This document shows positions 26,912-37,209 of a stretch of 64,000 bases of DNA, one piece after another. The DNA comes from Arcticibacter pallidicorallinus (GTDB lineage: Bacteria > Bacteroidota > Bacteroidia > Sphingobacteriales > Sphingobacteriaceae), in assembly GCF_003002875.1 (NCBI RefSeq), contig NZ_PVTH01000002.1, positions 1 through 64,000 of the forward strand, in the 5' to 3' direction. The position numbers and the translations under genes are program-made. Each line of letters starts with the position of its first letter. Position 1 is the first letter of the stretch. Below the pieces are notes generated by a model that was given only the letters and a program-made list of their open reading frames with translations, was not told where the DNA came from and made no database searches.

Positions 26912-29900
26912 ATGTTCGCGAGGACTTTTACATTTATTTCCGGCCTGCTTTGCTGCGTAGCGGTCTGGGCGCAATCTCCTAAGTACCAGTTTTCGCAATT
27001 GAACATTTCTTCCGGCCTTTCACATAACCAGATAAACAGTATTTTAAAGGACAGCAAAGGTTTCATGTGGTTCGGTACACTATCTGGCCTGAACAGATAC
27101 GATGGCTATACCTTTAAGGTATTCAAATGTGTCGCAAGCGACTCAACCACAATAAGCGATGACAACGTCTTGAATATCCAACCCGGGCCCGATAAGAAAA
27201 TTTGGATAAACACCCGCGCGGGTTATGCAATTTATGACCCTGAGAAGGAGACTTTCGATAGAAACCCGCAAAAGTATCTGGATTCCAAAGCAATCAAAGG
27301 TTCATTGACGGATATTCGGGGTAATGGGAAAGGTCTCTTTTATGTGATCACATCAGCAGGCTTGTACGAGATTGATGAGAATAGTTCGAGGGCGAGACTA
27401 ATAGTAAGAGCTGGTTCATATCCGTTTACATCTGTCGCAATAGCTAGTAGCGGTTCTATATGGACATCAGATGCATCGGGGAAAGTCGAACAGTATACCG
27501 CTGGAGCTCATTCAAGAGTTTACAGCAAGCGGATTGCCGATGCAGCTAACTACAAAATCTTTATCGATAGGGATGACGATGTATGGGTCTATTCGGTAGA
27601 TAAGCCGAAAGGTGTATATCTGATAAGCATGACCGATCTATCTGTAAAACGTTATTCCATAACTAGTCTCCCAAGACTGAATACCAATAATATTTATAGC
27701 GTCAATCAAGATGAGAAAGGGATCATGTGGCTCGGAACAGATCATGGGGGCATCAATCTTCTGGATAAGAGAAGAAATTCGTTGAGCTTCCTGGTGAGTC
27801 GCGAAGCTGATGAAAAGAGCATCGCTCAAAACAGCACACCTGTGATCTATAGAGATGATACAGGCATTATGTGGATAGGAACCTTCAAGAAGGGGTTGAG
27901 TTATTACCATGAAAGTATCATCAAATTTGCTCATTACAGGCATAATCCTTTAGAGATCAACAGCCTCCCCTACGATGACGTAAACCGATTCCTTGAAGAT
28001 AACTCGGGCAACCTATGGATTGGTACCAACGGAGGCGGACTGGTTTATTTTAACAGGAAGAAAAATACATTTAAAAGGTATCGGCATCGTCCCGGGGATA
28101 GAAATACACTCAGTAACGATGTGGTGGTAAGTCTATGGTTGGACAAAGACGGAATACTCTGGATCGGAACCTACTTTGGCGGGCTTGATTCTTTCGATGG
28201 CAAAAGATTCACTAATTACCGTCACAGTGAGAGCGATGCGTCCAGTCTTTCAGACGACCGTGTCTGGGAAATCATGGAAGACTCTGAGCGGAACCTCTGG
28301 GTGGGAACCTTACATGGCGGATTGGATCTGTTTGACAGGAAGACAAGAACCTTCAAACATTTTCGGTCTGGCGGACAGAACTCAGTGAAGTCTGATTATA
28401 TCAATGCATTGCTCGAGGATAAAGCCGGGAATATCTGGGTTGGAACGGATGCTGGAGTAGATGTTTTGCAGAGAAAGACAGGACGTTTCGAGCATTATTC
28501 TGGATCAAAACACGGGAAACTTGTTTTGGGCAACAACAATGTATTTTCCTTGATGGAAGACAGCAGGGGGCTTATCTGGATAGGAACCCAAGACGGAGTG
28601 ACGCTGTTTGATCCATCCAGCGCCAAATTCCAGGTTTTAAAGATTCAGAACGGCTTACCCGACAACACAATTCTTACGATTCTGGAGGATAAAAGCGGAC
28701 ATGTTTGGCTCAGTACGACTAAAGGGATTTCGCGACTTACGCTAAGTAATGGTGGCGACAACTGGAAGATTCGTTTCCAGAATTACGACGATCTTGATGG
28801 ATTGCAGGGCATGGAGTTTAATGAAAACGCTGCACTGAGAACTAGCCGCGGAGAACTTATTTTCGGCGGAGCAAACGGGTTCAATTTATTTGATCCGCAG
28901 ACTATTAAACAAAACGGGCTATCACCAGTAGTGGTTTTTACCGACTTTCAGTTGTTTAATACCAGTGTTAAACCCGGTCAGCTGATTAAGGGTAAGACTA
29001 TATTAGATAGATCAATATCTCTCACCGATGACATACAGCTGAACTATGATCAGAACTTTTTCTCCATAGAATTTGCGGCACTTAATTTCGCGAATGCAAC
29101 GAAGAGTAAGTATGAATATATGCTTGAAGGTTTTAACGACCGGTGGTTCACTACCAACAGTAAAGACCGCAAAGCAACTTTCACCAACCTGGATCCGGGA
29201 GAATACACCTTTAAGGTAAGGGCAGCCAATGATAATGGAGTATGGAGCTTAGGAGCAGTCTCTTTGAGAATCAAGATTTTACCGCCCTTTTGGAAAACGG
29301 CTCCCGCTTATTTTCTGTACTTTTTGGGGGTTTCGGGGTTTTTGTACTATCTGAGAAAGAGGGGGATAAAAAAGCTAAAAGCGCAGTTTGCGCTTGAGCA
29401 GGAACGTAAGTCGGCTCAGCAGATGCATGAGCTGGACATGATGAAAATCAAGTTCTTCACTAATGTAAGTCATGAATTCCGTACACCGCTGGCGCTGATC
29501 CTCGCGCCGCTAGACAAGCTACTCAAAGAGAATCCAGAAGAAAATGCTAAGATTCATTTAACGCTTATACAGCGAAACGCCAGGCGACTTCTTAATCTGG
29601 TAAATCAACTGTTGGACTTTAGGAAGATGGAAGTTAAAGAGTTGAAGCTGCAACTACTTGAAGGTGATGTTATTAGCTTTGTGTATGAGAGCTTCCAGTC
29701 TTTCACAGATCTGGCAGAGAAGAAAAATATACGTTACACCTTTCACTCGAATCTCAGCACATTTGTTGCAAACTTCGATCAGGACAAGCTGGAGCGTATT
29801 CTCTTCAATCTGCTGTCTAACGCTTTTAAATTCACTTCTGAAGGGGGGCAAATTAGTATGAGCGTGAACTGTGAGCTGATAGAAGATCAGACTTCCGATG

Positions 29901-31033
29901 TAGAAATCAGGATTGTAGATACCGGAATAGGGATTTCGGCTGATAAGCAGGACAAAATCTTCGAGCGGTTTTTCCAAAATGACGTTCCTGGCTCGATGGT
30001 CAATCAGGGGAGCGGTATAGGCCTTTCTATAACAAAAGAGTTTGTCCAGCTACATAAAGGAACCATACGAGTTGAGAGCGAACAGGGTAGGGGTAGTTGT
30101 TTTATTGTGAATCTACCCCTCATGCCTATATCTGCCAATGGAAGCAGCGCTTACTATCAGGATAAGTCGATTATAGTGAATAAGTTAGATTTGTGTCCGC
30201 GGAGCAACGACGAGAGGCAAATGAAAATCAGTCAGAAAAAGCCTACCATTTTGTTAATTGAGGACAACGACGACTTCCGGTTTTATTTGAAAGACAATCT
30301 CAAGCAGGTTTACAACATAGTAGAATCGACAAATGGCAAGTCTGGTTGGAACAAAGCCCTGGCAATGCATCCTGATCTGATCGTCTCAGACGTTAGTATG
30401 CCTGAACTGAACGGTATCGACTTCTGCGTTAAACTGAGGAGGGACAGCCGCACCAGTCATATTCCTATTATCTTGCTAACTGCCTTGGTTGGGGAAGAGC
30501 AGATTCTGCGCGGCATCGAAACGGGTGCTAACGACTACATGACTAAACCTTTCAACTTCGAAATTTTAATGTCTAAGATCAGAAACCTGCTTATCCGTCA
30601 GGAATCAATGCGAAAGACCTATCAGAGGCAAGTTGAAGTAAAGCCGACCGATATAGAGGTGGAGTCTGCAGATGAGCGTTTTATTCAGCAAGCACTGAGG
30701 ATTACCGAAAAAAATATTTGTAACTCCGATTTCTCCGTCGAGGAGTTTGCTAGAGAAATGTCCATGAGTCGGGTCGCCCTGTATAAAAGGCTTCTACATT
30801 TGACACGTCAAACTCCGATCGAATTTATCCGGAGCCTACGCCTCAAGAGGGCAGCAAGACTACTAGAAAAGTCACAACTTACCGTGGCTGAGATTGCCTA
30901 CGAGGCAGGCTTTAATAATCCGAAGGCCTTTGCTAAGTACTTTAAGGCTGAGTTCGGCATGCTTCCTTCATCTTACCTTAAAGCTCACTGTCTTCCGAGC
31001 AGGCCAGGGGAAGTGGAACAAGCTGATAAATAA
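26912..31033 (+). CDS. Hybrid two-component system sensor kinase/response regulator (HTCS)
   Basis: A 1373-residue single-chain regulator. In order: signal peptide (to about residue 20); a large periplasmic sensor of two beta-propellers with repeated GLxRYDG, DKxGxxWIGT-type motifs (to about residue 680); a Y_Y_Y domain (about 690-785); a membrane helix (about 797-815); HisKA with His854 in NVSHEFRTPL; HATPase (LLSNAFKFT, DTGIGIS, GSGIGLSI); a receiver domain with Asp1160 in IVSDVSMPELNG; and a C-terminal AraC-type helix-turn-helix ending near residue 1360. Such proteins bind an oligosaccharide in the periplasm and activate the adjacent locus. The neighbouring GH31-susCD operon, with tandem repeats in its promoter, is the likely target. 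Confidence 0.95.
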   Translation: MFARTFTFISGLLCCVAVWAQSPKYQFSQLNISSGLSHNQINSILKDSKGFMWFGTLSGLNRYDGYTFKVFKCVASDSTTISDDNVLNIQPGPDKKIWINTRAGYAIYDPEKETFDRNPQKYLDSKAIKGSLTDIRGNGKGLFYVITSAGLYEIDENSSRARLIVRAGSYPFTSVAIASSGSIWTSDASGKVEQYTAGAHSRVYSKRIADAANYKIFIDRDDDVWVYSVDKPKGVYLISMTDLSVKRYSITSLPRLNTNNIYSVNQDEKGIMWLGTDHGGINLLDKRRNSLSFLVSREADEKSIAQNSTPVIYRDDTGIMWIGTFKKGLSYYHESIIKFAHYRHNPLEINSLPYDDVNRFLEDNSGNLWIGTNGGGLVYFNRKKNTFKRYRHRPGDRNTLSNDVVVSLWLDKDGILWIGTYFGGLDSFDGKRFTNYRHSESDASSLSDDRVWEIMEDSERNLWVGTLHGGLDLFDRKTRTFKHFRSGGQNSVKSDYINALLEDKAGNIWVGTDAGVDVLQRKTGRFEHYSGSKHGKLVLGNNNVFSLMEDSRGLIWIGTQDGVTLFDPSSAKFQVLKIQNGLPDNTILTILEDKSGHVWLSTTKGISRLTLSNGGDNWKIRFQNYDDLDGLQGMEFNENAALRTSRGELIFGGANGFNLFDPQTIKQNGLSPVVVFTDFQLFNTSVKPGQLIKGKTILDRSISLTDDIQLNYDQNFFSIEFAALNFANATKSKYEYMLEGFNDRWFTTNSKDRKATFTNLDPGEYTFKVRAANDNGVWSLGAVSLRIKILPPFWKTAPAYFLYFLGVSGFLYYLRKRGIKKLKAQFALEQERKSAQQMHELDMMKIKFFTNVSHEFRTPLALILAPLDKLLKENPEENAKIHLTLIQRNARRLLNLVNQLLDFRKMEVKELKLQLLEGDVISFVYESFQSFTDLAEKKNIRYTFHSNLSTFVANFDQDKLERILFNLLSNAFKFTSEGGQISMSVNCELIEDQTSDVEIRIVDTGIGISADKQDKIFERFFQNDVPGSMVNQGSGIGLSITKEFVQLHKGTIRVESEQGRGSCFIVNLPLMPISANGSSAYYQDKSIIVNKLDLCPRSNDERQMKISQKKPTILLIEDNDDFRFYLKDNLKQVYNIVESTNGKSGWNKALAMHPDLIVSDVSMPELNGIDFCVKLRRDSRTSHIPIILLTALVGEEQILRGIETGANDYMTKPFNFEILMSKIRNLLIRQESMRKTYQRQVEVKPTDIEVESADERFIQQALRITEKNICNSDFSVEEFAREMSMSRVALYKRLLHLTRQTPIEFIRSLRLKRAARLLEKSQLTVAEIAYEAGFNNPKAFAKYFKAEFGMLPSSYLKAHCLPSRPGEVEQADK

Positions 31034-31059
31034 GCCTTTTCTGCAATCTTCGGGCGCTT

Positions 31060-31098
31060 GTTAACATTATCATACCTAAATGTTAACATTTCCATACC
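31060..31098 (+). repeat. Tandem direct repeats, candidate HTCS binding site
   Basis: GTTAACATTATCATACC (31060-31076) and GTTAACATTTCCATACC (31082-31098) agree at 15 of 17 positions and start 22 bp apart, about two helical turns. They end 21 bases before a -7-like box of the GH31 gene, taking the place of a -33 element. This arrangement suits an AraC-type activator dimer. Confidence 0.65.
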
Positions 31099-31119
31099 CT
31101 GCAGGGGATCGCCATCTTA

Positions 31120-31127
31120 TAGTTTTA
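31120..31127 (+). promoter_or_regulatory. Candidate -7 box of the GH31-susCD operon
   Basis: TAGTTTTA matches TAnnTTTG except for the last base and lies 40 bases before the GH31 start. The lack of a -33 and the upstream repeats suggest an activator-dependent promoter. Confidence 0.45.
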
Positions 31128-31167
31128 CAACACAAATTATAACCAGTATTTATCCTAACCAATTGCT

Positions 31168-34017
31168 ATGCACAAGAATATCTTAGTTGCTATCTTATTC
31201 TGTTCGTTATTTTCTGTATTTGTTTCTGCTCAAGACACTGACGTAAAGAAACTTAGTGACGGCGTCATTATCACCTTGAACGATAAAGCCGCTGCCCTGG
31301 GGCAGACTATAACACTCAAGGTTTTATCAGACAAGATCATCCGGGTCACTTCGGCTGCTTTGGGAGCGCCCACCCTACATAAGAGTCTGATGGTTTCTGA
31401 TAATTTGTTATCTGCAGGAACTCCCACCTGGGATATGACGCGAGACGCTGAAAAGATAACTCTTAAAACAAGTTCTATGCAGGCCGTTGTTAAATTAACT
31501 GATGGAATGATAAGTTTTACTGATGCAGCCGGTAAGCCAATCGTATCTGAACAGAGAAGGGATGCCGGTACTTTCATAGCAGACTCTCATTCCGGCGATT
31601 CGTTTTACAAAATTCGGCAGGGCTTTGAAGTGGGCGAGACTGAAGGCTTCTATGGGCTCGGCCAGCATCAGAATGGTGTAATGAATTATCGTGGTCATCA
31701 AGTTGAGCTGTTGCAGTATAATACGGATGTGGCCATTCCTTTTGTGATATCCACGAATAACTACGGTATACTTTGGGATAATTACTCCATCACAAAGGTA
31801 GGCGACGTCCGCACTTTTCGACCTTTGTCTGGCTTAAAGTTGTACTCAAAATCGGGGGAGGTTGGCTGGCTGACCGCTACTTATTCTGATCTGAAAGACA
31901 GTCGCAATACGATCAGTCGTGCCGAGTCAGATATTGATTATTCCTTTTTGAAGGATTTGAAAAACTTTCCGGATAGCTTTAAGCTCGTCAATGGTAAAGT
32001 CCGTTGGGAGGGCGATATCGAATCTCCTTATTCCGGTTTGCATACTTTTCTGTTTAAATATGCTGGCTATATCAAAATATGGGTAGATGGGAAGTTGCAG
32101 GCCGACAGATGGCGGCAGCCGTGGAACGCCGGTGCGATAGAGCTCCAGGTTCTTCTCGAGGATAAGCGCAAATACTCACTGGTAATTGAATGGTTACCAG
32201 ACGGCGGCGAATCATATTTGTCGTTTAAATGGCAAAGTCCAATACCTCAGAATGAAAAAAACGATTTTTCGTTCCTATCTGAGGCAGGAGACCAGGTGGA
32301 TTATTACTTAGTTTCAGGAAAAGACCTCGACGAAGTAATTGCGGGCTATCGCCTACTAACAGGGAAGGCGTCTATCGTACCTAAATGGGCCATGGGTTTC
32401 TGGCAAAGCCGCGAGCGATACAAGACCCAGGACGAAATCTTGAGCACAGTAAAGACTTTTCGCGACAGGAAGATTCCTTTGGATAATATTGTGCTGGATT
32501 GGTCTTACTGGGAAGAGAATCAATGGGGGAGTCAGGAATTCGATACGGAGCGTTTCCCTTCAGCTGAACAGATGATTTCCGATCTGCATGATAAGTACAA
32601 TACCAGGCTCATGATCTCTGTATGGCCGAAATTTTACGAAGGAACTGATGCTTATAATTCTTTTGCAAAAAAAGGGTGGCTATACAGACGTAACGTTGAA
32701 GACGGCAGGAAGGATTGGATAGCAAAGGGTTACAAGTCAACTTTTTATGACCCTTTTAATCCGGAAGCAAGGGTTGGTTTCTGGAACTTGCTGAATGATA
32801 AATTATACAAGAAGGGTATTGATGCCTGGTGGCTTGACGCAACAGAGCCGGATATACATTCCAATCTGTCTGTAGAAACACGAAAGAGCATTTTTACGCC
32901 ATCTCTTGGTTCAGGGGCCCGATATTTTAACGCTTTTCCATTGTTAAATGCAAAAGGGATCTACGAGGGTCAGCGTAAGGAAAATCCTAATGACAGGGTC
33001 TTCATCCTGACTCGTTCTGCTTATGGCGGCCTTCAACGCTATGCCACCGTTACCTGGAGCGGTGATATATCATCCCGCTGGCATGATATGCGAGATCAAA
33101 TTTCAGCAGGAGTAAACTTTTCTATGTCCGGACTTCCATACTGGGCCATGGATATCGGAGGCTTCTCCGTCGAACGCCGTTTCGAGAATGCTAAGGGAGA
33201 CGATTTGAAAGAGTGGCGCGAGATGAACACACGTTGGTATCAATTTGGTGCCTTTACTCCAGTTTTCAGAGTACACGGACAATTTCCATTCAGGGAGATT
33301 TATAATATTGCTCCCGAAGGCCATCCGGCGTACAGCAGTATGTTGTATTACAATAAGCTACGTTACCGCCTTATGCCTTACATCTATTCTCTGGCCGGGC
33401 AAGCTTACCATCAGCATTATACCATTATGCGTGGCTTGGTGATGGATTTTCCTCATGATGATGCTGTTAGGAATATCGATAATCAGTTTATGTTCGGGCC
33501 GTCGTTATTGATCAATCCAGTTTCAGAATATGAAGCGAGGAGCAGAAAGGTATACCTTCCTAAAGGAATTGGCTGGTATGATCTGTACACAGGAACCTAT
33601 TTTAAGGGCGGGCAAAACATCAATGCTGAGGCTCCTTATGAGAGAATGCCGCTCTTTGTAAAAGAGGGGTCTATTCTAACTTTCGGTCCGGAGCTGCAGT
33701 ATACCTCCGAAAAGCCTGCTGATCCCATCAGACTGTACGTGTACACCGGAAGAGATGCTTCTTTTAATCTCTATGAAGATGAAGGAACAAATTACAATTA
33801 TGAGAGGAATGCCTTTTCCAACATCCCTATAAGCTATAACGAAAAAGACAAGACGCTCACGATAGGGCAGCGGGAGGGCAGCTTCGAAGGAATGCTCCGG
33901 AACCGTACGTTCGAAATTTTCGTGGTGACTCCTCGCGCTAAACGTAGCTTATCTTTTGATTCGCCAGCAAAGCAAAAGCTGCGCTATAGCGGACAAAAGC
34001 TGAGCGTTAAAATCTGA
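31168..34017 (+). CDS. GH31 alpha-glycosidase with PA14 insert, probable alpha-xylosidase
   Basis: A 949-residue secreted enzyme (signal peptide MHKNILVAILFCSLFSVFVSA). An N-terminal beta-sandwich (GFYGLGQHQNGVMNYRG) is interrupted by a PA14-like domain at about residues 260-357. The (beta/alpha)8 catalytic domain follows, with nucleophile Asp557 in WWLDATEPD and acid/base Asp633 in WSGDISSRW; then the C-terminal beta domains. A PA14 insert at this place is known from alpha-xylosidases of xyloglucan loci, so I favour removal of terminal alpha-xylose from xyloglucan oligosaccharides; alpha-glucosidase is the alternative. It is the first gene of the operon with susC, 25 bases downstream. Confidence 0.88.
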   Translation: MHKNILVAILFCSLFSVFVSAQDTDVKKLSDGVIITLNDKAAALGQTITLKVLSDKIIRVTSAALGAPTLHKSLMVSDNLLSAGTPTWDMTRDAEKITLKTSSMQAVVKLTDGMISFTDAAGKPIVSEQRRDAGTFIADSHSGDSFYKIRQGFEVGETEGFYGLGQHQNGVMNYRGHQVELLQYNTDVAIPFVISTNNYGILWDNYSITKVGDVRTFRPLSGLKLYSKSGEVGWLTATYSDLKDSRNTISRAESDIDYSFLKDLKNFPDSFKLVNGKVRWEGDIESPYSGLHTFLFKYAGYIKIWVDGKLQADRWRQPWNAGAIELQVLLEDKRKYSLVIEWLPDGGESYLSFKWQSPIPQNEKNDFSFLSEAGDQVDYYLVSGKDLDEVIAGYRLLTGKASIVPKWAMGFWQSRERYKTQDEILSTVKTFRDRKIPLDNIVLDWSYWEENQWGSQEFDTERFPSAEQMISDLHDKYNTRLMISVWPKFYEGTDAYNSFAKKGWLYRRNVEDGRKDWIAKGYKSTFYDPFNPEARVGFWNLLNDKLYKKGIDAWWLDATEPDIHSNLSVETRKSIFTPSLGSGARYFNAFPLLNAKGIYEGQRKENPNDRVFILTRSAYGGLQRYATVTWSGDISSRWHDMRDQISAGVNFSMSGLPYWAMDIGGFSVERRFENAKGDDLKEWREMNTRWYQFGAFTPVFRVHGQFPFREIYNIAPEGHPAYSSMLYYNKLRYRLMPYIYSLAGQAYHQHYTIMRGLVMDFPHDDAVRNIDNQFMFGPSLLINPVSEYEARSRKVYLPKGIGWYDLYTGTYFKGGQNINAEAPYERMPLFVKEGSILTFGPELQYTSEKPADPIRLYVYTGRDASFNLYEDEGTNYNYERNAFSNIPISYNEKDKTLTIGQREGSFEGMLRNRTFEIFVVTPRAKRSLSFDSPAKQKLRYSGQKLSVKI

Positions 34018-34042
34018 ATTAACTATAAACCTATAAATTGCG

Positions 34043-37000
34043 ATGGAACGAATTACTACAAAGAAAGAAAGGAAAGTCCTGTTATGGGCATTCATATCCT
34101 TGATGCTGTGTAGCATCCAGGGATATACGCAGGTCCGTACCATCACCGGCAGGGTAGCCGGAGTATCAGATGGGCAGCCGGTACCTTCCGCAGCGGTAAA
34201 AGTAAAGGGTAAGCAGGGAGGTACCAGCACCAATTCACAAGGTACATTCAGCATCAGTGCAGCTACAGGAGATGTGCTTGAAATTACCTCAATAGGCTAC
34301 CAACGTAAAGAGGTGAGGGTAGGTCCGAGTAATGTGATTGATGTTCAGTTGGAAGATGATGTGAAGGCACTCGAAGAAGTGGTAGTAGTAGGTTATGGCG
34401 TTCAGAAAAAGAAGCTCGTGACGGGAGCTACAGCTCAGGTGAGGGGCGAAGATCTCCAAAAGCAGAGCACGACGAACGCTTTGCAGGCTTTGCAAGGGCA
34501 AGCTCCAGGAATTCAGATTGCTTCTACATCCGGACAGCCCGGAGAAAGTATGAGGGTAATTATCAGAGGTGTCGGTACGATAGGTAACTCCGGTCCGCTT
34601 TATATCGTTGATGGCGTACAGACGCCAAATATCAATTATCTGAACCCTTCTGACATTGAAGCGATCGATGTACTGAAAGATGCTGCCTCAGCTGCCATCT
34701 ACGGATCGCAGGCGGCTAACGGTGTTGTGTTGGTGACAACCAGAAGTGGTAAACGAGGGCAATCTGCATCCGTCACAATTGATTCTTACCTGGGTATGCA
34801 AGATGCTGCTCGTAAAGTCGAGATGTTAAACTCACAGCAATATGCTTCGATTATGAATGAAGCGGCCGTAAATGCAGGCAAGTTGCCCCGCTTTAGCCCT
34901 CAGCAGATTGCCGGAATGGGAGCCGGTACCAACTGGATAAATGAGATGTTTGTAAATGATGCGATCACCCAGAATCATGTTATAGGTGCTCAGGGTGGTG
35001 GCGAATCATCTACCTTTTCAACATCTTTATCTTACACCGGGCAGGAAGGGATAGTAGGAGGGAAAGATCTGTCCAACTATGATCGTTATAATTTTCGGAT
35101 AAACTCTGAGCATAATCTCTATAATGATCTATTGAAAGTCGGACAACATTTGACATTTAATTACATCACCAGCAACGGTATTGGCGTGGGTAACCAGTAT
35201 AGCAACTCGCTGAGAGGAGCTTTCAATACCAGTCCTTTTGTGCCTATGTATGATGAAGCAGGTAATTTTTTCAACAACAAAAATTCGACCTGGTATAATG
35301 GTGAGTCTAACCCTTACGCCGCGATGGTGTACGGCAACCAGAATGACCGGAATAACCAACGACTTATTGGAGACCTGTATCTGGAAGTTGAGCCTATTAA
35401 AAATCTGAAGTTTCGAACTAGCCTGGGCATCGATTATTTTGCAGAAGAGAGCCGGTCTTTTACTCCAATTTATGAGCTGTCTATTTATTCATTCAGTGAT
35501 TTGACGAGGGTAGACCAATCCATGGGGAAAGGGAAGACTTTGTTATTTGATAATTTGTTGAGCTATAATTTTAATGTCAACACCGATCACCATATTGAGT
35601 TGCTGGCGGGATCGTCAACGTTCCAGTCTGATCGTTCGGTGATCTGGGGGGTGAATACTGATCTTATTTTTAATGATTTGCAACATGCATGGCTATCTAA
35701 TGCATTGAATACAAACGGGGCAACAATTTCAGTAGGAGGCGGACCGACCAACCGTCCCGGTAACCAAGGTCCTACTGTATTCGAAGAAAAGCGACTTTCA
35801 TACTTCGGGCGATTGAACTACAATTATAAAGAAAAGTACCTTTTAAACATGACATTCCGCGCAGACGGCTCGTCAAAGTTCTCCAAGGAGAATCGATGGG
35901 GTTATTTTCCCTCTGTGTCAGCAGGGTGGGTACTCACTAACGAGTCTTTCCTGGCTCCGACAAACAAGTGGCTGAACTTCCTCAAACTGAGAGCAAGCTG
36001 GGGACAGGTGGGTAATCAGAACATTATCGCTTTCCAATACCTTGCACCGGTTGTGTTTTCCAATACAAATTACAGTTTCGGTAATGCGGAAGGAGAACTT
36101 ACACCAGGCGCCTATCCGAGTAGGCTGGGTAATCCTGACCTGAAGTGGGAAACATCCGAGCAGCTTAACCTGGGATTTGATTCCCGCTTATTTCATGACA
36201 AAATTAATCTCACGTTCGACTGGTACACGAAAACCACCAAGGATTGGTTGATCGCTGCTCCTATTCTGGCAACAGCGGGCGCTGACGCGCCGTACATTAA
36301 CGGGGGTAATGTAGAAAATAAAGGTATAGAACTCGGACTTTCCTTCGACGGTGTTGCTGGTGACTTCAGGTATACTATCGGAGTAAACGGTGCTTACAAC
36401 AAAAATAAGGTTACAGAAATCCCGACATCTGATGGGATTATCCATGGCGCTACTAATCAGCTCTTTGACAATTCAGGCGAGTTTTACCGCGCGCAGACGG
36501 GATTTCCCATTGGCTACTTCTGGGGATTGACAACAGCGGGAATTTTCCAGTCTGAACAAGAAGTAAACGCTCACCGGTCATCTCAAAACCTGCTTATCCA
36601 GCCATCCGCTCAGCCTGGTGACGTTCGATACGTAGACTCGAATGACGATGGCATTATTAATGACCTTGACAGGGGTATGATTGGGGACCCAAATCCTGAC
36701 TATACCTATGGTATTAACCTGTCGGCCGGTTATAAAGGCTTTGACTTCTCGCTCCTCGCATCGGGCGTAGTCGGCAACGAAATTGTACAGTCTTACCGTA
36801 ATCAGGCGAATCAGTATGCCAATTATACCACTTCTATTTTAGGTCGCTGGCATGGACCAGGCTCATCGAATACATTACCAAGAGTGACCGAGAATTCAAC
36901 TAACTGGATCAACTTCTCTGATCTGTATGTACACCAGGGAGATTACCTGCGTATTAGCAACATTACTTTGGGTTATGATTTTGGAAAAGTGCTGAAGAAA

Positions 37001-37192
37001 GGTTATTTGCGTCAAGTAAGGATCTATGCATCAGCACAGAACCTTTACACATTTACCAAGTACACCGGAATGGATCCTGAGATTGGGTATGGAATTGATA
37101 ATGGAGAGAGAGACAGATTCTCATCTGGGATAGATCTCGGTTATTACCCCCGGCCGAGAACTTTTCTTTTGGGTGCTAACATTCGTTTTTAA
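34043..37192 (+). CDS. SusC-like TonB-linked outer-membrane transporter
   Basis: 1049 residues. In order: signal peptide (to about residue 29, QGYTQV), a carboxypeptidase regulatory-like domain (TITGRVAGVSDGQPVPSAAV), a Ton-box region (EEVVVVGYGVQKK near residue 110), a plug domain (RIRGVGTIGNSGPLYIVDG-type segment, to about 235) and a long beta-barrel ending in an aromatic residue (LLGANIRF). There is no N-terminal STN extension, so it is not an anti-sigma-factor-linked receptor. It imports oligosaccharides through the outer membrane together with the SusD-like lipoprotein encoded 17 bases downstream. Confidence 0.95.
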   Translation: MERITTKKERKVLLWAFISLMLCSIQGYTQVRTITGRVAGVSDGQPVPSAAVKVKGKQGGTSTNSQGTFSISAATGDVLEITSIGYQRKEVRVGPSNVIDVQLEDDVKALEEVVVVGYGVQKKKLVTGATAQVRGEDLQKQSTTNALQALQGQAPGIQIASTSGQPGESMRVIIRGVGTIGNSGPLYIVDGVQTPNINYLNPSDIEAIDVLKDAASAAIYGSQAANGVVLVTTRSGKRGQSASVTIDSYLGMQDAARKVEMLNSQQYASIMNEAAVNAGKLPRFSPQQIAGMGAGTNWINEMFVNDAITQNHVIGAQGGGESSTFSTSLSYTGQEGIVGGKDLSNYDRYNFRINSEHNLYNDLLKVGQHLTFNYITSNGIGVGNQYSNSLRGAFNTSPFVPMYDEAGNFFNNKNSTWYNGESNPYAAMVYGNQNDRNNQRLIGDLYLEVEPIKNLKFRTSLGIDYFAEESRSFTPIYELSIYSFSDLTRVDQSMGKGKTLLFDNLLSYNFNVNTDHHIELLAGSSTFQSDRSVIWGVNTDLIFNDLQHAWLSNALNTNGATISVGGGPTNRPGNQGPTVFEEKRLSYFGRLNYNYKEKYLLNMTFRADGSSKFSKENRWGYFPSVSAGWVLTNESFLAPTNKWLNFLKLRASWGQVGNQNIIAFQYLAPVVFSNTNYSFGNAEGELTPGAYPSRLGNPDLKWETSEQLNLGFDSRLFHDKINLTFDWYTKTTKDWLIAAPILATAGADAPYINGGNVENKGIELGLSFDGVAGDFRYTIGVNGAYNKNKVTEIPTSDGIIHGATNQLFDNSGEFYRAQTGFPIGYFWGLTTAGIFQSEQEVNAHRSSQNLLIQPSAQPGDVRYVDSNDDGIINDLDRGMIGDPNPDYTYGINLSAGYKGFDFSLLASGVVGNEIVQSYRNQANQYANYTTSILGRWHGPGSSNTLPRVTENSTNWINFSDLYVHQGDYLRISNITLGYDFGKVLKKGYLRQVRIYASAQNLYTFTKYTGMDPEIGYGIDNGERDRFSSGIDLGYYPRPRTFLLGANIRF

Positions 37193-37209
37193 CTACAAAC
37201 CTGAACAAA

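Noticed and set aside
31041-31057. Possible fourth LacI-type site (GCAATCTTCGGGCG) upstream of GH31
   Set aside because: It shares only GCAATC with the three candidate sites and breaks the CGTT core.
31097-31106. CCCTGCAGGG palindrome in the GH31 promoter
   Set aside because: A perfect 10-base palindrome, but it occurs once and overlaps the end of the direct repeats, which explain the site better.
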